This document shows, piece by piece, positions 1-6,759 of a stretch of 14,297 bases of DNA. This stretch comes from RGIG8775 sp045587785 (GTDB lineage: Bacteria; Bacillota; Clostridia; Oscillospirales; CAG-272). A program made the position numbers and the translations under genes. The stretch spans positions 1-14,297 of the forward strand of contig JAZNDA010000022.1 in assembly GCA_045587785.1 (NCBI GenBank), given 5' to 3'. The notes beneath the pieces were generated by a model. The model was not told the origin of the DNA, did no database searches, and saw nothing but the letters and a program-made list of their open reading frames with translations. Each line of letters begins with the position of its first letter. The first letter of the stretch is position 1.

Positions 1-97
1 GCAAAAGTTTAGGTCAAGCCTTTTTAAAGGCTTGCGGGGTTCGGGGCAGAGCCCCGAGCGTTTCCCCTTGCGGAGTTCGGGGCGGAGCCCCGAGCGT
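1..97 (+). repeat. Right arm of a composite structured repeat (copy A)
   Basis: This arm begins GCAAAAGTTT and contains hairpin 1 (CAAGCCTTT/AAAGGCTTG, 15-34), hairpin 2 (TCGGGGC-AGA-GCCCCGA, 41-57) and a second hairpin-2 copy (TCGGGGC-GGA-GCCCCGA, 77-93). The hairpin-2 unit is a direct repeat with a 36-base period (31-60 against 67-96). Positions 1-55 match the reverse complement of 2608-2662 at 52 of 55 positions. Related arms lie at 2581-2662, 3030-3088, 12978-13050 and 13229-13285. In the complete copies this orientation is the right-hand border, so the rest of copy A probably lies before the window. Confidence 0.85.
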
Positions 98-110
98 CTT
101 TGTCCACCTC

Positions 111-116
111 TATAAT
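111..116 (+). promoter_or_regulatory. Candidate -10 box for the phosphonate cassette
   Basis: A perfect TATAAT lies 19 bases before the aminotransferase start. No recognisable -35 sits 17 bases upstream; that region (about 88-93) falls inside the repeat hairpin at 77-93. The predicted transcription start would be only a few bases before the ribosome binding site, giving a very short leader. The cassette could instead be transcribed from beyond the window. Confidence 0.35.
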
Positions 117-135
117 AAATCTTAAAGGAGCGCAT

Positions 136-1275
136 ATGGAAATCAAAAGAAATATACTGTTAAACCCCGGTCCGTCCACCACCACTGACACCGTCAAAAT
201 GGCACAGCTTGTTCCCGACATCTGCCCCCGTGAAAAGGAATTTGCGGGCATGATGAAGGATATGCGCGCCGATCTTGTCCGCATCGTACACGGCGACAAA
301 GCAAAAGATCCCTATACCTCGGTGCTGTTCTGCGGCTCGGGCACCATCAACATCGACGTGTGCCTGAATTCCCTTCTGCCAAGCGGCAAAAAGGTGCTCA
401 TCGTCAACAACGGCGCCTACAGTACCCGCGGCACGGAGGTCTGCGAGTACTACGGTCTACCGCATATTGATCTAAAATTGCCCATCGACAGACCTATCGA
501 CGTGTCGTCGGTCAAAAAGGCACTTGCGGACAACCCCGACGTGGCATTGGTATACACCACCCACCACGAAACGGGCACGGGCGTGCTCAATCCCATCCGT
601 GAGATCGGCAAGGCGGCGCACGACGCGGGCGCGGTCTTTGCGGTGGATACCACCTCCAGCTACGCCATGATCCCCATTGACGTCGAGCGCGACCACGTGG
701 ACTTTTGCATGGCTTCGGCGCAAAAGGGTCTGATGGCAATGACGGGTCTGTCCTTTATCGTGGGCAGAGAGGACATCATCAAAGCCTCCGCCGATTACCC
801 AAAACGCTCCTACTACTGCAATCTCTTTTTACAATACGATTTCTTTGAAAAAACGGGCGAGATGCATTTCACCCCGCCCGTCCAGACCATATACGCCGCC
901 CGTCAAGCTCTGAAGGAATATTTTGCCGAGGGCGAGGACGCCAAATGGGCGCGGCACTGCCGTGTGTTCGAAGCCATCCACAAGGGCCTGTGTGACCTTG
1001 GCTTCAAAAACGTCATAAAGCGCGAATACCAAGCAGGGCTTGTGGTTTCGGTTCTCTACCCCGACGATGAGAACTGGAGCTTTGAGCGGGTGCACGATTA
1101 CTGCTATGAGCGCGGCTTTACAATCTACCCCGGTAAGATCTCCACCACAAACACCTTCCGTCTTTGCGCGCTGGGTGCCATCGATCAAAAGGATATCGAG
1201 GACTTTTTCGTTGTGCTCCGCGAAGCCCTTTTGGCGTGCGGCATTTCGGTTCCCATCATTTACAAGGAGACATGA
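136..1275 (+). CDS. PhnW-like phosphonate aminotransferase (2-aminoethylphosphonate:pyruvate type)
   Basis: This is a 379-residue PLP-dependent class V aminotransferase. Family members interconvert phosphonoacetaldehyde plus alanine and 2-aminoethylphosphonate plus pyruvate. The N-terminal NPGPSTT (10-16) resembles PhnW. The cofactor-binding Asp is D171 in AVDTTSSY, the Schiff-base Lys is K197 in SAQKG, and an Arg in TFRLCALG near the C terminus fits the substrate carboxylate ligand. I chose ATG at 136 because TTAAAGGAG ends 5 bases before it; an in-frame start 12 codons earlier lies next to the upstream repeat and has no such site. The stop overlaps the start region of the next gene (ATGA), so the two are translationally coupled. 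That next gene makes phosphonopyruvate, so the role is biosynthetic rather than catabolic. With no decarboxylase visible, the enzyme might instead transaminate phosphonopyruvate to phosphonoalanine; this is inference. Confidence 0.85.
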   Translation: MEIKRNILLNPGPSTTTDTVKMAQLVPDICPREKEFAGMMKDMRADLVRIVHGDKAKDPYTSVLFCGSGTINIDVCLNSLLPSGKKVLIVNNGAYSTRGTEVCEYYGLPHIDLKLPIDRPIDVSSVKKALADNPDVALVYTTHHETGTGVLNPIREIGKAAHDAGAVFAVDTTSSYAMIPIDVERDHVDFCMASAQKGLMAMTGLSFIVGREDIIKASADYPKRSYYCNLFLQYDFFEKTGEMHFTPPVQTIYAARQALKEYFAEGEDAKWARHCRVFEAIHKGLCDLGFKNVIKREYQAGLVVSVLYPDDENWSFERVHDYCYERGFTIYPGKISTTNTFRLCALGAIDQKDIEDFFVVLREALLACGISVPIIYKET

Positions 1276-1277
1276 TC

Positions 1278-2573
1278 ATGAAAACGGTCTACACCTGCTT
1301 TTGCACCGACGTGATTCACGAAGGGCATCTGAATATCATCCGCGAGGCAAAAAAATACGGCAAAGTGATCGTGGGTGCCCTCAGTGACGAGGCTCTTATC
1401 CGCTACAACCGCTTTCCCACCCTTTCCCTGCCCGAGAGAATGGGGCTGTATGCCAAACTTGACGGCGTGAGCGAGGTAGTGGTGCAAAACGATATGCTGT
1501 ACGATGCGGCGCTTAGCACCTACAAGCCCGATTACGTTATCCACGGCGACAACTGGCGTGAGGGTGCGGAGTCGGCGATCCGCGAAAATGTGCTTGCGGC
1601 GCTTTCCGCCTACGGCGGCGAGCTGATCGAGGTTCCGTATACAAGGACCGAGCAGACCAAAAAGCTGGACCGCGCCCTTGTGGAGCGTCTTGCCATGCCC
1701 GAATACCGCAGAAAGCGTCTGAGACAGCTTGTCAATCTGTGCCCCATCGTCAAGACCCTTGAGGTGCACAGCGGTCTGACGGGGCTGATCGCCGAAAAGA
1801 CCGTGGTGGAACGCGACGGCAAGCTTGACCAGTTTGATGCCATGTGGATATCCTCTCTGTGCGATTCCACCGCCAAAGGCAAGCCCGACATTGAGCTGGT
1901 GGACATGTCCTCCCGTCTGCGCACCATCGACGACGTGATGGAGGTCACCACAAAGCCCATTATTTTGGACGGCGACACGGGCGGTCTGAGTGAACATTTT
2001 GTTTATAACATCCGAACGCTGGAACGAATGGGCGTATCGGCGGTCATTATCGAGGACAAAACGGGTCTGAAGAAAAATTCCCTGTTCGGCACCGAGGTGG
2101 AGCAAACGCAGGATTCCATAGAAAACTTCTGCGCCAAGATCACCGCGGGAAAACAGGCACAGCTGACAGAGGACTTCATGATCATCGCGCGCATCGAAAG
2201 TCTGATCCTTGAGCGCGGCATGGAGGATGCCCTCACCCGTGCCTTCGCCTATACCGCCGCAGGCGCAGACGGCATCATGATCCACAGCCGCAAAAAACAG
2301 CCCGATGAGATCTTGGAATTCTGCGACAAGTTCCGCGAAAAAGACAAAAAAACTCCCATCGTGGTGGTTCCCACCTCCTACGGCAGCGTGACCGAGGAAG
2401 AGCTGTCCGCCCACGGTGTCAATATCGTCATCTACGCCAACCAGCTCACCCGAAGTGCCTTCCCTGCCATGCAAAACACCGCCATGGAAATTCTGAAGTA
2501 CCACCGCGCCAAGGAAGCCGACGAGCATCTGATGCCCTTTAAGGATATCATTCGCCTCATCGACGAGCTCTGA
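1278..2573 (+). CDS. Bifunctional nucleotidyltransferase - phosphoenolpyruvate mutase
   Basis: This 431-residue protein fuses two domains. Residues 1 to about 135 are a cytidylyltransferase-like Rossmann domain with HEGH (14-17) and a following SDEA (36-39). Residues from about 150 to 431 are a PEP mutase of the isocitrate lyase superfamily, with DGDTGG (231-236) and the diagnostic EDK-x5-NS motif as EDKTGLKKNS (259-268), which separates true mutases from carboxyphosphonoenolpyruvate and methylisocitrate relatives. The mutase forms the C-P bond by converting PEP to phosphonopyruvate. The N-terminal domain probably activates a phosphonate with CTP for transfer to a glycan or lipid. ATG 1278 is preferred because AAGGAG (1264-1269) lies 8 bases upstream; ATG 1272 is in frame but only 2 bases from that site. 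Fusions of this kind are known in bacterial phosphonate loci. The activated substrate, 2-aminoethylphosphonate or another phosphonate, cannot be told from sequence. Confidence 0.92.
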   Translation: MKTVYTCFCTDVIHEGHLNIIREAKKYGKVIVGALSDEALIRYNRFPTLSLPERMGLYAKLDGVSEVVVQNDMLYDAALSTYKPDYVIHGDNWREGAESAIRENVLAALSAYGGELIEVPYTRTEQTKKLDRALVERLAMPEYRRKRLRQLVNLCPIVKTLEVHSGLTGLIAEKTVVERDGKLDQFDAMWISSLCDSTAKGKPDIELVDMSSRLRTIDDVMEVTTKPIILDGDTGGLSEHFVYNIRTLERMGVSAVIIEDKTGLKKNSLFGTEVEQTQDSIENFCAKITAGKQAQLTEDFMIIARIESLILERGMEDALTRAFAYTAAGADGIMIHSRKKQPDEILEFCDKFREKDKKTPIVVVPTSYGSVTEEELSAHGVNIVIYANQLTRSAFPAMQNTAMEILKYHRAKEADEHLMPFKDIIRLIDEL

Positions 2574-2580
2574 GAACGCA

Positions 2581-2662
2581 TGAGGCTCTGCCCCATACCC
2601 CTTTCTTGGGGCTTTGCCCCAAACCCCACAAGCCTTTAAAAAGGCTTGACCTAAACTTTTGC
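2581..2662 (-). repeat. Left arm of composite structured repeat F
   Basis: The arm starts 7 bases after the PEP mutase stop. In plus-strand order it has a hairpin-2 variant (2581-2595), a second hairpin 2 (TTGGGGC-TTT-GCCCCAA, 2606-2622) and hairpin 1 (2629-2648), then the CTAAACTTTTGC end. It is the inverted, nearly identical partner of the arm at 1-55. The hairpins may also end the phosphonate transcript, but there is only a short T run (2657-2660), so it is a weak terminator candidate. Confidence 0.85.
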
Positions 2663-2719
2663 CGCAAAGGGAAGATATAGATTGTGCATAGCCATTTGGC
2701 GAGTGCGTGAAATGAAGCA
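2655..2719. repeat. 65-bp repeat unit, copy 1
   Basis: This unit runs from ACTTTTGCCGC to ATGAAGCA and recurs 105 bases later (2760-2824) and at 14070-14134, always the same length. Shared landmarks are ACTTTTGCCG, the AGCCA block near the middle and AAGCA at the end. Copies 2 and 3 directly precede cloverleaf elements; copy 1 is separated from one by copy 2, suggesting a local duplication. No open reading frame with a ribosome binding site lies here. Confidence 0.7.
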
Positions 2720-2734
2720 CGTGAGAAAACGGTC

Positions 2735-2824
2735 GCTTTTTGAAAAAAGCTCCGCAAAAACTTTTGCCGCCAAAGCAAGATGCAGTCTATACGTAGCCAT
2801 TTAGCGAACGAAAACGATCAAGCA
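2735..2824. repeat. Truncated arm hairpin plus 65-bp repeat unit, copy 2
   Basis: A hairpin-1 variant (GCTTTTT-GA-AAAAAGC, 2735-2750) is followed by TCCGCAAAAACTTTTGCCGC and the second 65-bp unit (2760-2824). The hairpin-2 portion seen in complete arms is missing. The arrangement reads as a partial tandem duplication of the left side of the composite repeat. Confidence 0.65.
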
Positions 2825-2842
2825 AAACGGCAACAGATTCGC

Positions 2843-2974
2843 CGTCATTTTGGGCGGCGTCCTTGGACGCCGTGTACGTCCGAAGAAAAAAATGGGAAAA
2901 ACAAGCTCGCTTGTTTTTCCCGTTTTTTATTTCGGACTGCCACAGGAGCGTAGCTCCCGTGGCACAAAATGACG
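2843..2974. repeat. Cloverleaf structured element, copy F
   Basis: An outer stem CGTCATTTTG (2843-2852) with CAAAATGACG (2965-2974) encloses three hairpins. P2 is CGGCGTCC-TT-GGACGCCG (2855-2872). P3 is long: TCCGAA (2879-2884) pairs with TTCGGA (2931-2936) around a perfect 13-bp stem (2894-2906 with 2909-2921). P4 is TGCCAC-A-GGAGC-GTA-GCTCC-C-GTGGCA (2938-2964). Two further copies in the window keep this architecture with different stem sequences. It could act as DNA (a transposable palindromic element) or as RNA. The symmetry leaves the functional strand undecided. Confidence 0.85.
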
Positions 2975-3029
2975 TACCGTTCGCACAAACCATGATGTGT
3001 TTTTATAGTTACTTTATGTCGGGTGCGCC

Positions 3030-3088
3030 GTAAAAGTTTTCGTCCACCTTTTTCAAAAGGTGGCGGGTTCCAAGGGCAGAGCCCTTGG
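3030..3088 (+). repeat. Right arm of composite structured repeat F
   Basis: After TAAAAGTTTTCG comes hairpin 1 as CCACCTTTT-TC-AAAAGGTGG (3043-3062) and hairpin 2 as CCAAGGGC-AGA-GCCCTTGG (3070-3088). Both stems differ from arm A (CAAGCC and TCGGGGC) by paired changes, while the AGA loop and the CGGGTT linker are kept. The arm ends 2 bases from the rarA stop codon (3091-3093), so it can also serve as the 3' end structure of the rarA transcript. Confidence 0.85.
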
Positions 3089-3090
3089 TT

Positions 3091-4314
3091 TTAGTTCTTT
3101 TTATTTTTGATGGCACTCCAGTATTGCTCGGATGCCTGCTCGGTCTTGTTGGGCGCGGGATGGTAGTATTTCTTGCCCTTGATATCATTTGGCAAATACT
3201 GCTGGGGAACATAGTGGTTTTCGTAGTCGTGTGGATATTTGTAGCCCTTGTAGAGTGGGCTTTGCAAGTGCACGGGCGGAACGTTGCCAAGCCCTGCCTG
3301 CACGTCGGCGGTTGCCGCAAGCACGGCGTTGTGTGCCGAATTGGACTTGGGCGCGGTTGCCAGCATGATCGCGGCATTGGCAAGCGTCAGCCTTGCCTCG
3401 GGCATCCCAAGCTCCTTTGCCGACTCCACACACGCCCTTGTGACGGCGGCGGCAAGAGGATAGGCAAGCCCCACGTCCTCCGACGCGATCACTTGAAGCC
3501 GCCTGCAGACCGAGATCAGCTCGCCTGCCTCCAAAAGCTTTGCCAGATAAAACACTGCTGCGTCGGGATCGGAGCCGCGGATGGACTTTTGCAGTGCCGA
3601 CAAAAGATCGTAGTGCGTATCGTCGCTGTAGTTACCCACGCCCGATCGGAAAAGCTCCACCGCATCCTCGGTCAGCACGTCCTCCGAGGCGTAATAGGTA
3701 TTCTCCAAGAGTCCGATCGCGCGTCTGACGTCGCCCGAGGTCATTCGCGCTATTTTTTCAAGCACCTTCCCATCGGCGGTCTTTTGCGTCTTGTTTTCGC
3801 CGTTAAGATAGTCCAAAGCGCGACAAAGTGCTCCCACGCATGCCGCAGGAGCGACGGGTTTAAATTCAAACAGCGACGAGCGCGAGATGATCGCGTTGTA
3901 CACGTAAAAATGAGGATTTTCGGTGGTAGAGGCGATCAGGGTCACCCTACCGTCCTCAATATACTCAAGAAGCGACTGCTGTTGCTTCTTGTTAAAATAC
4001 TGGATCTCATCGATATACAAAAGGATACCGCCGCTTCCAAACAAATTGTCGGTCTCGGTCAGTATCCGATGCACGTCTGACAGTGTCGCGGTGGTGGCAT
4101 TGAGCTTGTAAAAGCTCATACCCGATTCCGCCGCGATCACGTAAGACGCCGTGGTCTTTCCCGTCCCCGGAGGGCCGAAAAAGATCATGTTGGACATTCT
4201 GCCGCTTGCGACCATGCGGCGTACCACGCCGTTTTTCCCAAACAGGTGCTCCTGCCCCACGATATCGTCAAACGATCTCGGGCGCAGAAGGTCGGCAAGC
4301 TGCGCGTTTTTCAT
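3091..4314 (-). CDS. rarA: Replication-associated recombination protein A (RarA/MgsA AAA+ ATPase)
   Basis: This 407-residue AAA+ ATPase is related to clamp loaders and acts at stalled replication forks with SSB. Visible motifs are RPRSFDDIVGQEHL (11-24), Walker A GPPGTGKTT (47-55), Walker B LLYIDEIQYF (98-107), sensor 1 STTENP (129-134) and an SRSS arginine-finger region (144-147). The C-terminal part, ending near HDYENHYVPQQYLP, is the family's tetramerisation/MgsA domain. Length is slightly below the usual 420-450. The Walker B extension reads DEIQYFN where most members have DEIHRFN. ATG 4312-4314 has no clear Shine-Dalgarno sequence and lies 6 bases after the lipoprotein stop, so translation may be coupled. 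A structured repeat arm follows its stop by 2 bases. Confidence 0.95.
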   Translation of the reverse strand: MKNAQLADLLRPRSFDDIVGQEHLFGKNGVVRRMVASGRMSNMIFFGPPGTGKTTASYVIAAESGMSFYKLNATTATLSDVHRILTETDNLFGSGGILLYIDEIQYFNKKQQQSLLEYIEDGRVTLIASTTENPHFYVYNAIISRSSLFEFKPVAPAACVGALCRALDYLNGENKTQKTADGKVLEKIARMTSGDVRRAIGLLENTYYASEDVLTEDAVELFRSGVGNYSDDTHYDLLSALQKSIRGSDPDAAVFYLAKLLEAGELISVCRRLQVIASEDVGLAYPLAAAVTRACVESAKELGMPEARLTLANAAIMLATAPKSNSAHNAVLAATADVQAGLGNVPPVHLQSPLYKGYKYPHDYENHYVPQQYLPNDIKGKKYYHPAPNKTEQASEQYWSAIKNKKN

Positions 4315-4320
4315 TTTAAC

Positions 4321-4539
4321 TTACTGATTGATGGGACCGAACTCGGTAGCATCATCCACGCCAACCGAAAGATTATCGGTGTCCATGGGATCCACATCCT
4401 CTCCGCCGGGTGTACCGCTACCCGTACCGTCTACGTTGCCGGTATCATCAGCACCGCCCGTTGTCTCAGAGGGGTCGCCGCAAGCAACCAGAGAAAGGCA
4501 AATAAGTACTGCAAGCAATGCAATCAAAAGCTTATTCAT
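4321..4539 (-). CDS. Small secreted lipoprotein, unknown function
   Basis: This encodes 72 residues: a short positively charged start (MNK), a hydrophobic segment and a lipobox LVAC with the lipidated cysteine at position 20. The mature part is about 53 residues and is low in complexity, rich in Gly, Asp and Thr, and acidic, with no recognisable fold. It looks like a flexible surface-anchored tail. A strong AAGGGAG site lies 8 bases before ATG, which supports a real gene despite the small size. It sits 6 bases before rarA with which it has no obvious functional link. Its own promoter may lie at 4576-4604. Confidence 0.8.
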   Translation of the reverse strand: MNKLLIALLAVLICLSLVACGDPSETTGGADDTGNVDGTGSGTPGGEDVDPMDTDNLSVGVDDATEFGPINQ

Positions 4540-4569
4540 TTTTAAAACTCCCTTCAGAATTTCACGGTA

Positions 4570-4588
4570 TATGATATTTTATCATATA
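4570..4588. promoter_or_regulatory. AT-rich palindrome over the lipoprotein promoter
   Basis: ATATGATA and TATCATAT form an 8-bp inverted repeat with a TTT centre. It covers the predicted -10 of the lipoprotein gene and the stop codon of the upstream ligase-like gene. It could be an operator or a weak 3' end hairpin; the sequence does not decide. Confidence 0.4.
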
Positions 4589-4604
4589 TTTTTGGTTTTG
4601 TCTA
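4576..4604 (-). promoter_or_regulatory. Candidate sigma-A promoter for lipoprotein-rarA
   Basis: On the minus strand, TAGACA (4599-4604) and TAAAAT (4576-4581) are separated by 17 bases, each one mismatch from consensus. It overlaps the last codons of the upstream ligase-like gene. AT-rich surroundings raise the chance of a coincidental match. Confidence 0.45.
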
Positions 4605-6126
4605 TACTTTTTTGTGATTTTTTATGACTTTTTGAAATAATATTTATTTTCGGCATTTGCCACAGATACTCGGGACTCGCCTCCATATATCTTTCGAGCA
4701 GTACAAACGCCAGCACCGCCATCATGCCAAAGGGAACGGGCATAAATTCCCCGGGGTCGGTCATGGAATAGAGAAACAGCGACAGCGCCGTAAGGGCAAT
4801 TGCCTTTGAACGCTTGTCACGGCATAGGCGCGCAAGGCGCGCTCTGAGCCCAAGATGAAAGGCATACGCGATGCATCCCACAAGCCCAAAACTTGCCCAT
4901 ATCTGCGGAAAATAGGAATGGAACCACAAAATACAGCCCATTTTGTCCTCAAAGGGGTAGGAATATTTGTTGCCATGCAAAAGTCCGACACCGAAAAACG
5001 GATGCTCGCAAAACTCATCCGCCGCCTCGGTAAGCAGAATCATGCGACCGCGGTAGGAGTAGATCAGTTCGTTCACCGCCGTCCCGTTTTTGATCTGCTC
5101 TATCAGCTTATTCAATTCAAAAATATCGAGCAGCCAAACAAAAAGAACACAAACGACTGCCAAAAAACCAAGCAAAAACAATGAATTTACGATCTTGGCA
5201 GCCACACTGTGCGCATGGCGGAAATAGTAGATCAGACAAAGCACCAGCAAGACCGCACCGCAAATGATCGCCGTGCGCGAGGTGGTTATGCAAAGTGCAA
5301 GAAACACCAGAAGTCCAAGCAAAAAAGGCAATATCTTACCAAAAAAACGACCGCCGTGCTTACACGCGAAGTAAAAGGGCGCGGGCAAGCCCATGATCAT
5401 GACGTTGGCAAGCGAATTGCGGAAGGCGGTGGCGTTGCGAAAGCCCATAAAATCCACCGCCGAGCCCGTATACGCCGCAAAGGTGTCAATAATGATCACT
5501 GAGCAGATAAGTCCCGTAAACAGCATGGTCCACAGAAAATGGTCATACACGTCATAATCCTTTACCCTTTTGTAGTGCGAGGCAAACAACAGATACAGGA
5601 ACAACAGCCCGAAGGAAAGCCCAAAATAGTAAAAGGCACCCGCTGTGCTTTCGAACGGCTTAAGAGGCGAGATCACGCCAAGCCCGCCAAGCAGCACAGC
5701 ACCGCCCGTCACAGCCACGCCCCAGCCCGAAAGCCCCACCTTGATGGGCCTATGGTAAACGGTCAGATGAAAAATAAGACCAAACGCAGGCAAAAATCCC
5801 CATGGGATCAGATACCCCAAAATAACATCCCAGTTTTCAAACAGCGTCGCTCCTTGGCACATGACCGACAGAAACGGCATCAAAGCCGCGGCAAAATCGT
5901 CGCAAAGCAAAAGCGCCAGACCGAACAGCTCGGCGTTGATGACAATGCCCACCATGGTATACTCCTCGCCAAGCACCGAAAAAAGGCAGGCGATAAACGC
6001 CGAGACCATCATAAACGAGGGCGAGAGCAAAAAGCCGCGCACTGCCGCCAAGGCGGCAGGAACCCGACTTTTTATATAGGGATTCCCCGTTTTGCTGTCA
6101 TAAGGATAGAAATAATGAACGGTCAT
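4582..6126 (-). CDS. O-antigen ligase/polymerase-like polytopic membrane protein
   Basis: This 514-residue protein is strongly hydrophobic with roughly ten or more membrane segments. Features of the O-antigen ligase superfamily (WaaL/Wzy) are TSRTA (282-286), a large extracytoplasmic loop with RG (359-360), HPFFGVG (375-381) and WFHSYF (401-406, H403 matching the conserved loop His), then LGL-type helices. Such enzymes transfer or polymerise undecaprenyl-linked glycans on the outer side of the cytoplasmic membrane. The C-terminal tail (about 492-514) is basic and Lys-rich. ATG 6124-6126 is preceded by GAGG at a 5-base spacing. It begins 31 bases after pgsA and probably belongs to the same transcript. 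In a Gram-positive cell the likely role is assembly of a surface polysaccharide or teichoic-like glycan; the acceptor is unknown. Confidence 0.82.
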   Translation of the reverse strand: MTVHYFYPYDSKTGNPYIKSRVPAALAAVRGFLLSPSFMMVSAFIACLFSVLGEEYTMVGIVINAELFGLALLLCDDFAAALMPFLSVMCQGATLFENWDVILGYLIPWGFLPAFGLIFHLTVYHRPIKVGLSGWGVAVTGGAVLLGGLGVISPLKPFESTAGAFYYFGLSFGLLFLYLLFASHYKRVKDYDVYDHFLWTMLFTGLICSVIIIDTFAAYTGSAVDFMGFRNATAFRNSLANVMIMGLPAPFYFACKHGGRFFGKILPFLLGLLVFLALCITTSRTAIICGAVLLVLCLIYYFRHAHSVAAKIVNSLFLLGFLAVVCVLFVWLLDIFELNKLIEQIKNGTAVNELIYSYRGRMILLTEAADEFCEHPFFGVGLLHGNKYSYPFEDKMGCILWFHSYFPQIWASFGLVGCIAYAFHLGLRARLARLCRDKRSKAIALTALSLFLYSMTDPGEFMPVPFGMMAVLAFVLLERYMEASPEYLWQMPKINIISKSHKKSQKSIDKTKNI

Positions 6127-6157
6127 AGCATCCTCGGTTCTTCGACTACTTAAGAGC

Positions 6158-6748
6158 TTATTTATTGGGATTCAGAAACTTTCGGTAAGAATACATATAA
6201 TCAATGCCCGACCACACCGTGATCACCACCATCGCCACGATCAAAAGATAGGTCAAGGGGCGATATGCCAGCACCGACAAAAAGGAGATCCTTGCCAAAA
6301 GCGGTTCGATCATGATGGTGCAAATACACACGATTTGCAAAACCGTCTTGACCTTGCCGATATATTTGGCGGCAATGACCACGTTCTCGCCCGCGGCAAG
6401 CATACGCACGCCCGAAATGGCAAGCTCGCGGAAAATGACCACCAGCACCGCCCACACCAGAACGTGGCGAACCTCAGTATATTTATAAAGGAGAACGACC
6501 AGCGCACCGATCACCATCATTTTGTCGGCAAGCGGATCGATAAATTTGCCGAAATCGGTAATCAGCCCATTCTTGCGCGCGATCTTGCCGTCCAGCATAT
6601 CGGTATACGAGGCGGCAATAAACACGAGTGCCCCAAGGATAGTCCCCACAAGATCAAAGGACGGGAACAGAACAGTAAGCACCATGACCGCGACAAACAC
6701 GGGCACAAGGCACATACGGAGAACAGAAAGCTTATTGGGTAGATTCAT
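6158..6748 (-). CDS. pgsA: CDP-diacylglycerol--glycerol-3-phosphate 3-phosphatidyltransferase
   Basis: The 196-residue membrane enzyme makes phosphatidylglycerophosphate, the first committed step to phosphatidylglycerol and cardiolipin. It carries the complete CDP-alcohol phosphatidyltransferase signature D-x2-DG-x2-AR-x8-G-x3-D-x3-D at D50, D53-G54, A57-R58, G67, D71 and D75, with several membrane helices around it. ATG 6746-6748 is chosen because AAGGAG lies 5 bases upstream and MNLPNKLSVLR is a typical family start; an earlier in-frame ATG lies inside rimO. It starts 11 bases after the rimO stop, so its ribosome binding site overlaps the end of rimO. The rimO-pgsA order is common in Clostridia. 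Confidence 0.96.
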   Translation of the reverse strand: MNLPNKLSVLRMCLVPVFVAVMVLTVLFPSFDLVGTILGALVFIAASYTDMLDGKIARKNGLITDFGKFIDPLADKMMVIGALVVLLYKYTEVRHVLVWAVLVVIFRELAISGVRMLAAGENVVIAAKYIGKVKTVLQIVCICTIMIEPLLARISFLSVLAYRPLTYLLIVAMVVITVWSGIDYMYSYRKFLNPNK

Positions 6749-6759
6749 AATAGCTCCTT

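Noticed and set aside
1260..2720. Long minus-strand open frame of 486 codons opposite the PEP mutase gene
   Set aside because: It is antisense to a clearly functional gene, His/Gly-rich like a codon-bias shadow, and has no recognisable domain.
3085..4080. Plus-strand open frame of 331 codons opposite rarA
   Set aside because: It mirrors rarA codons and begins at the repeat arm without a ribosome binding site.
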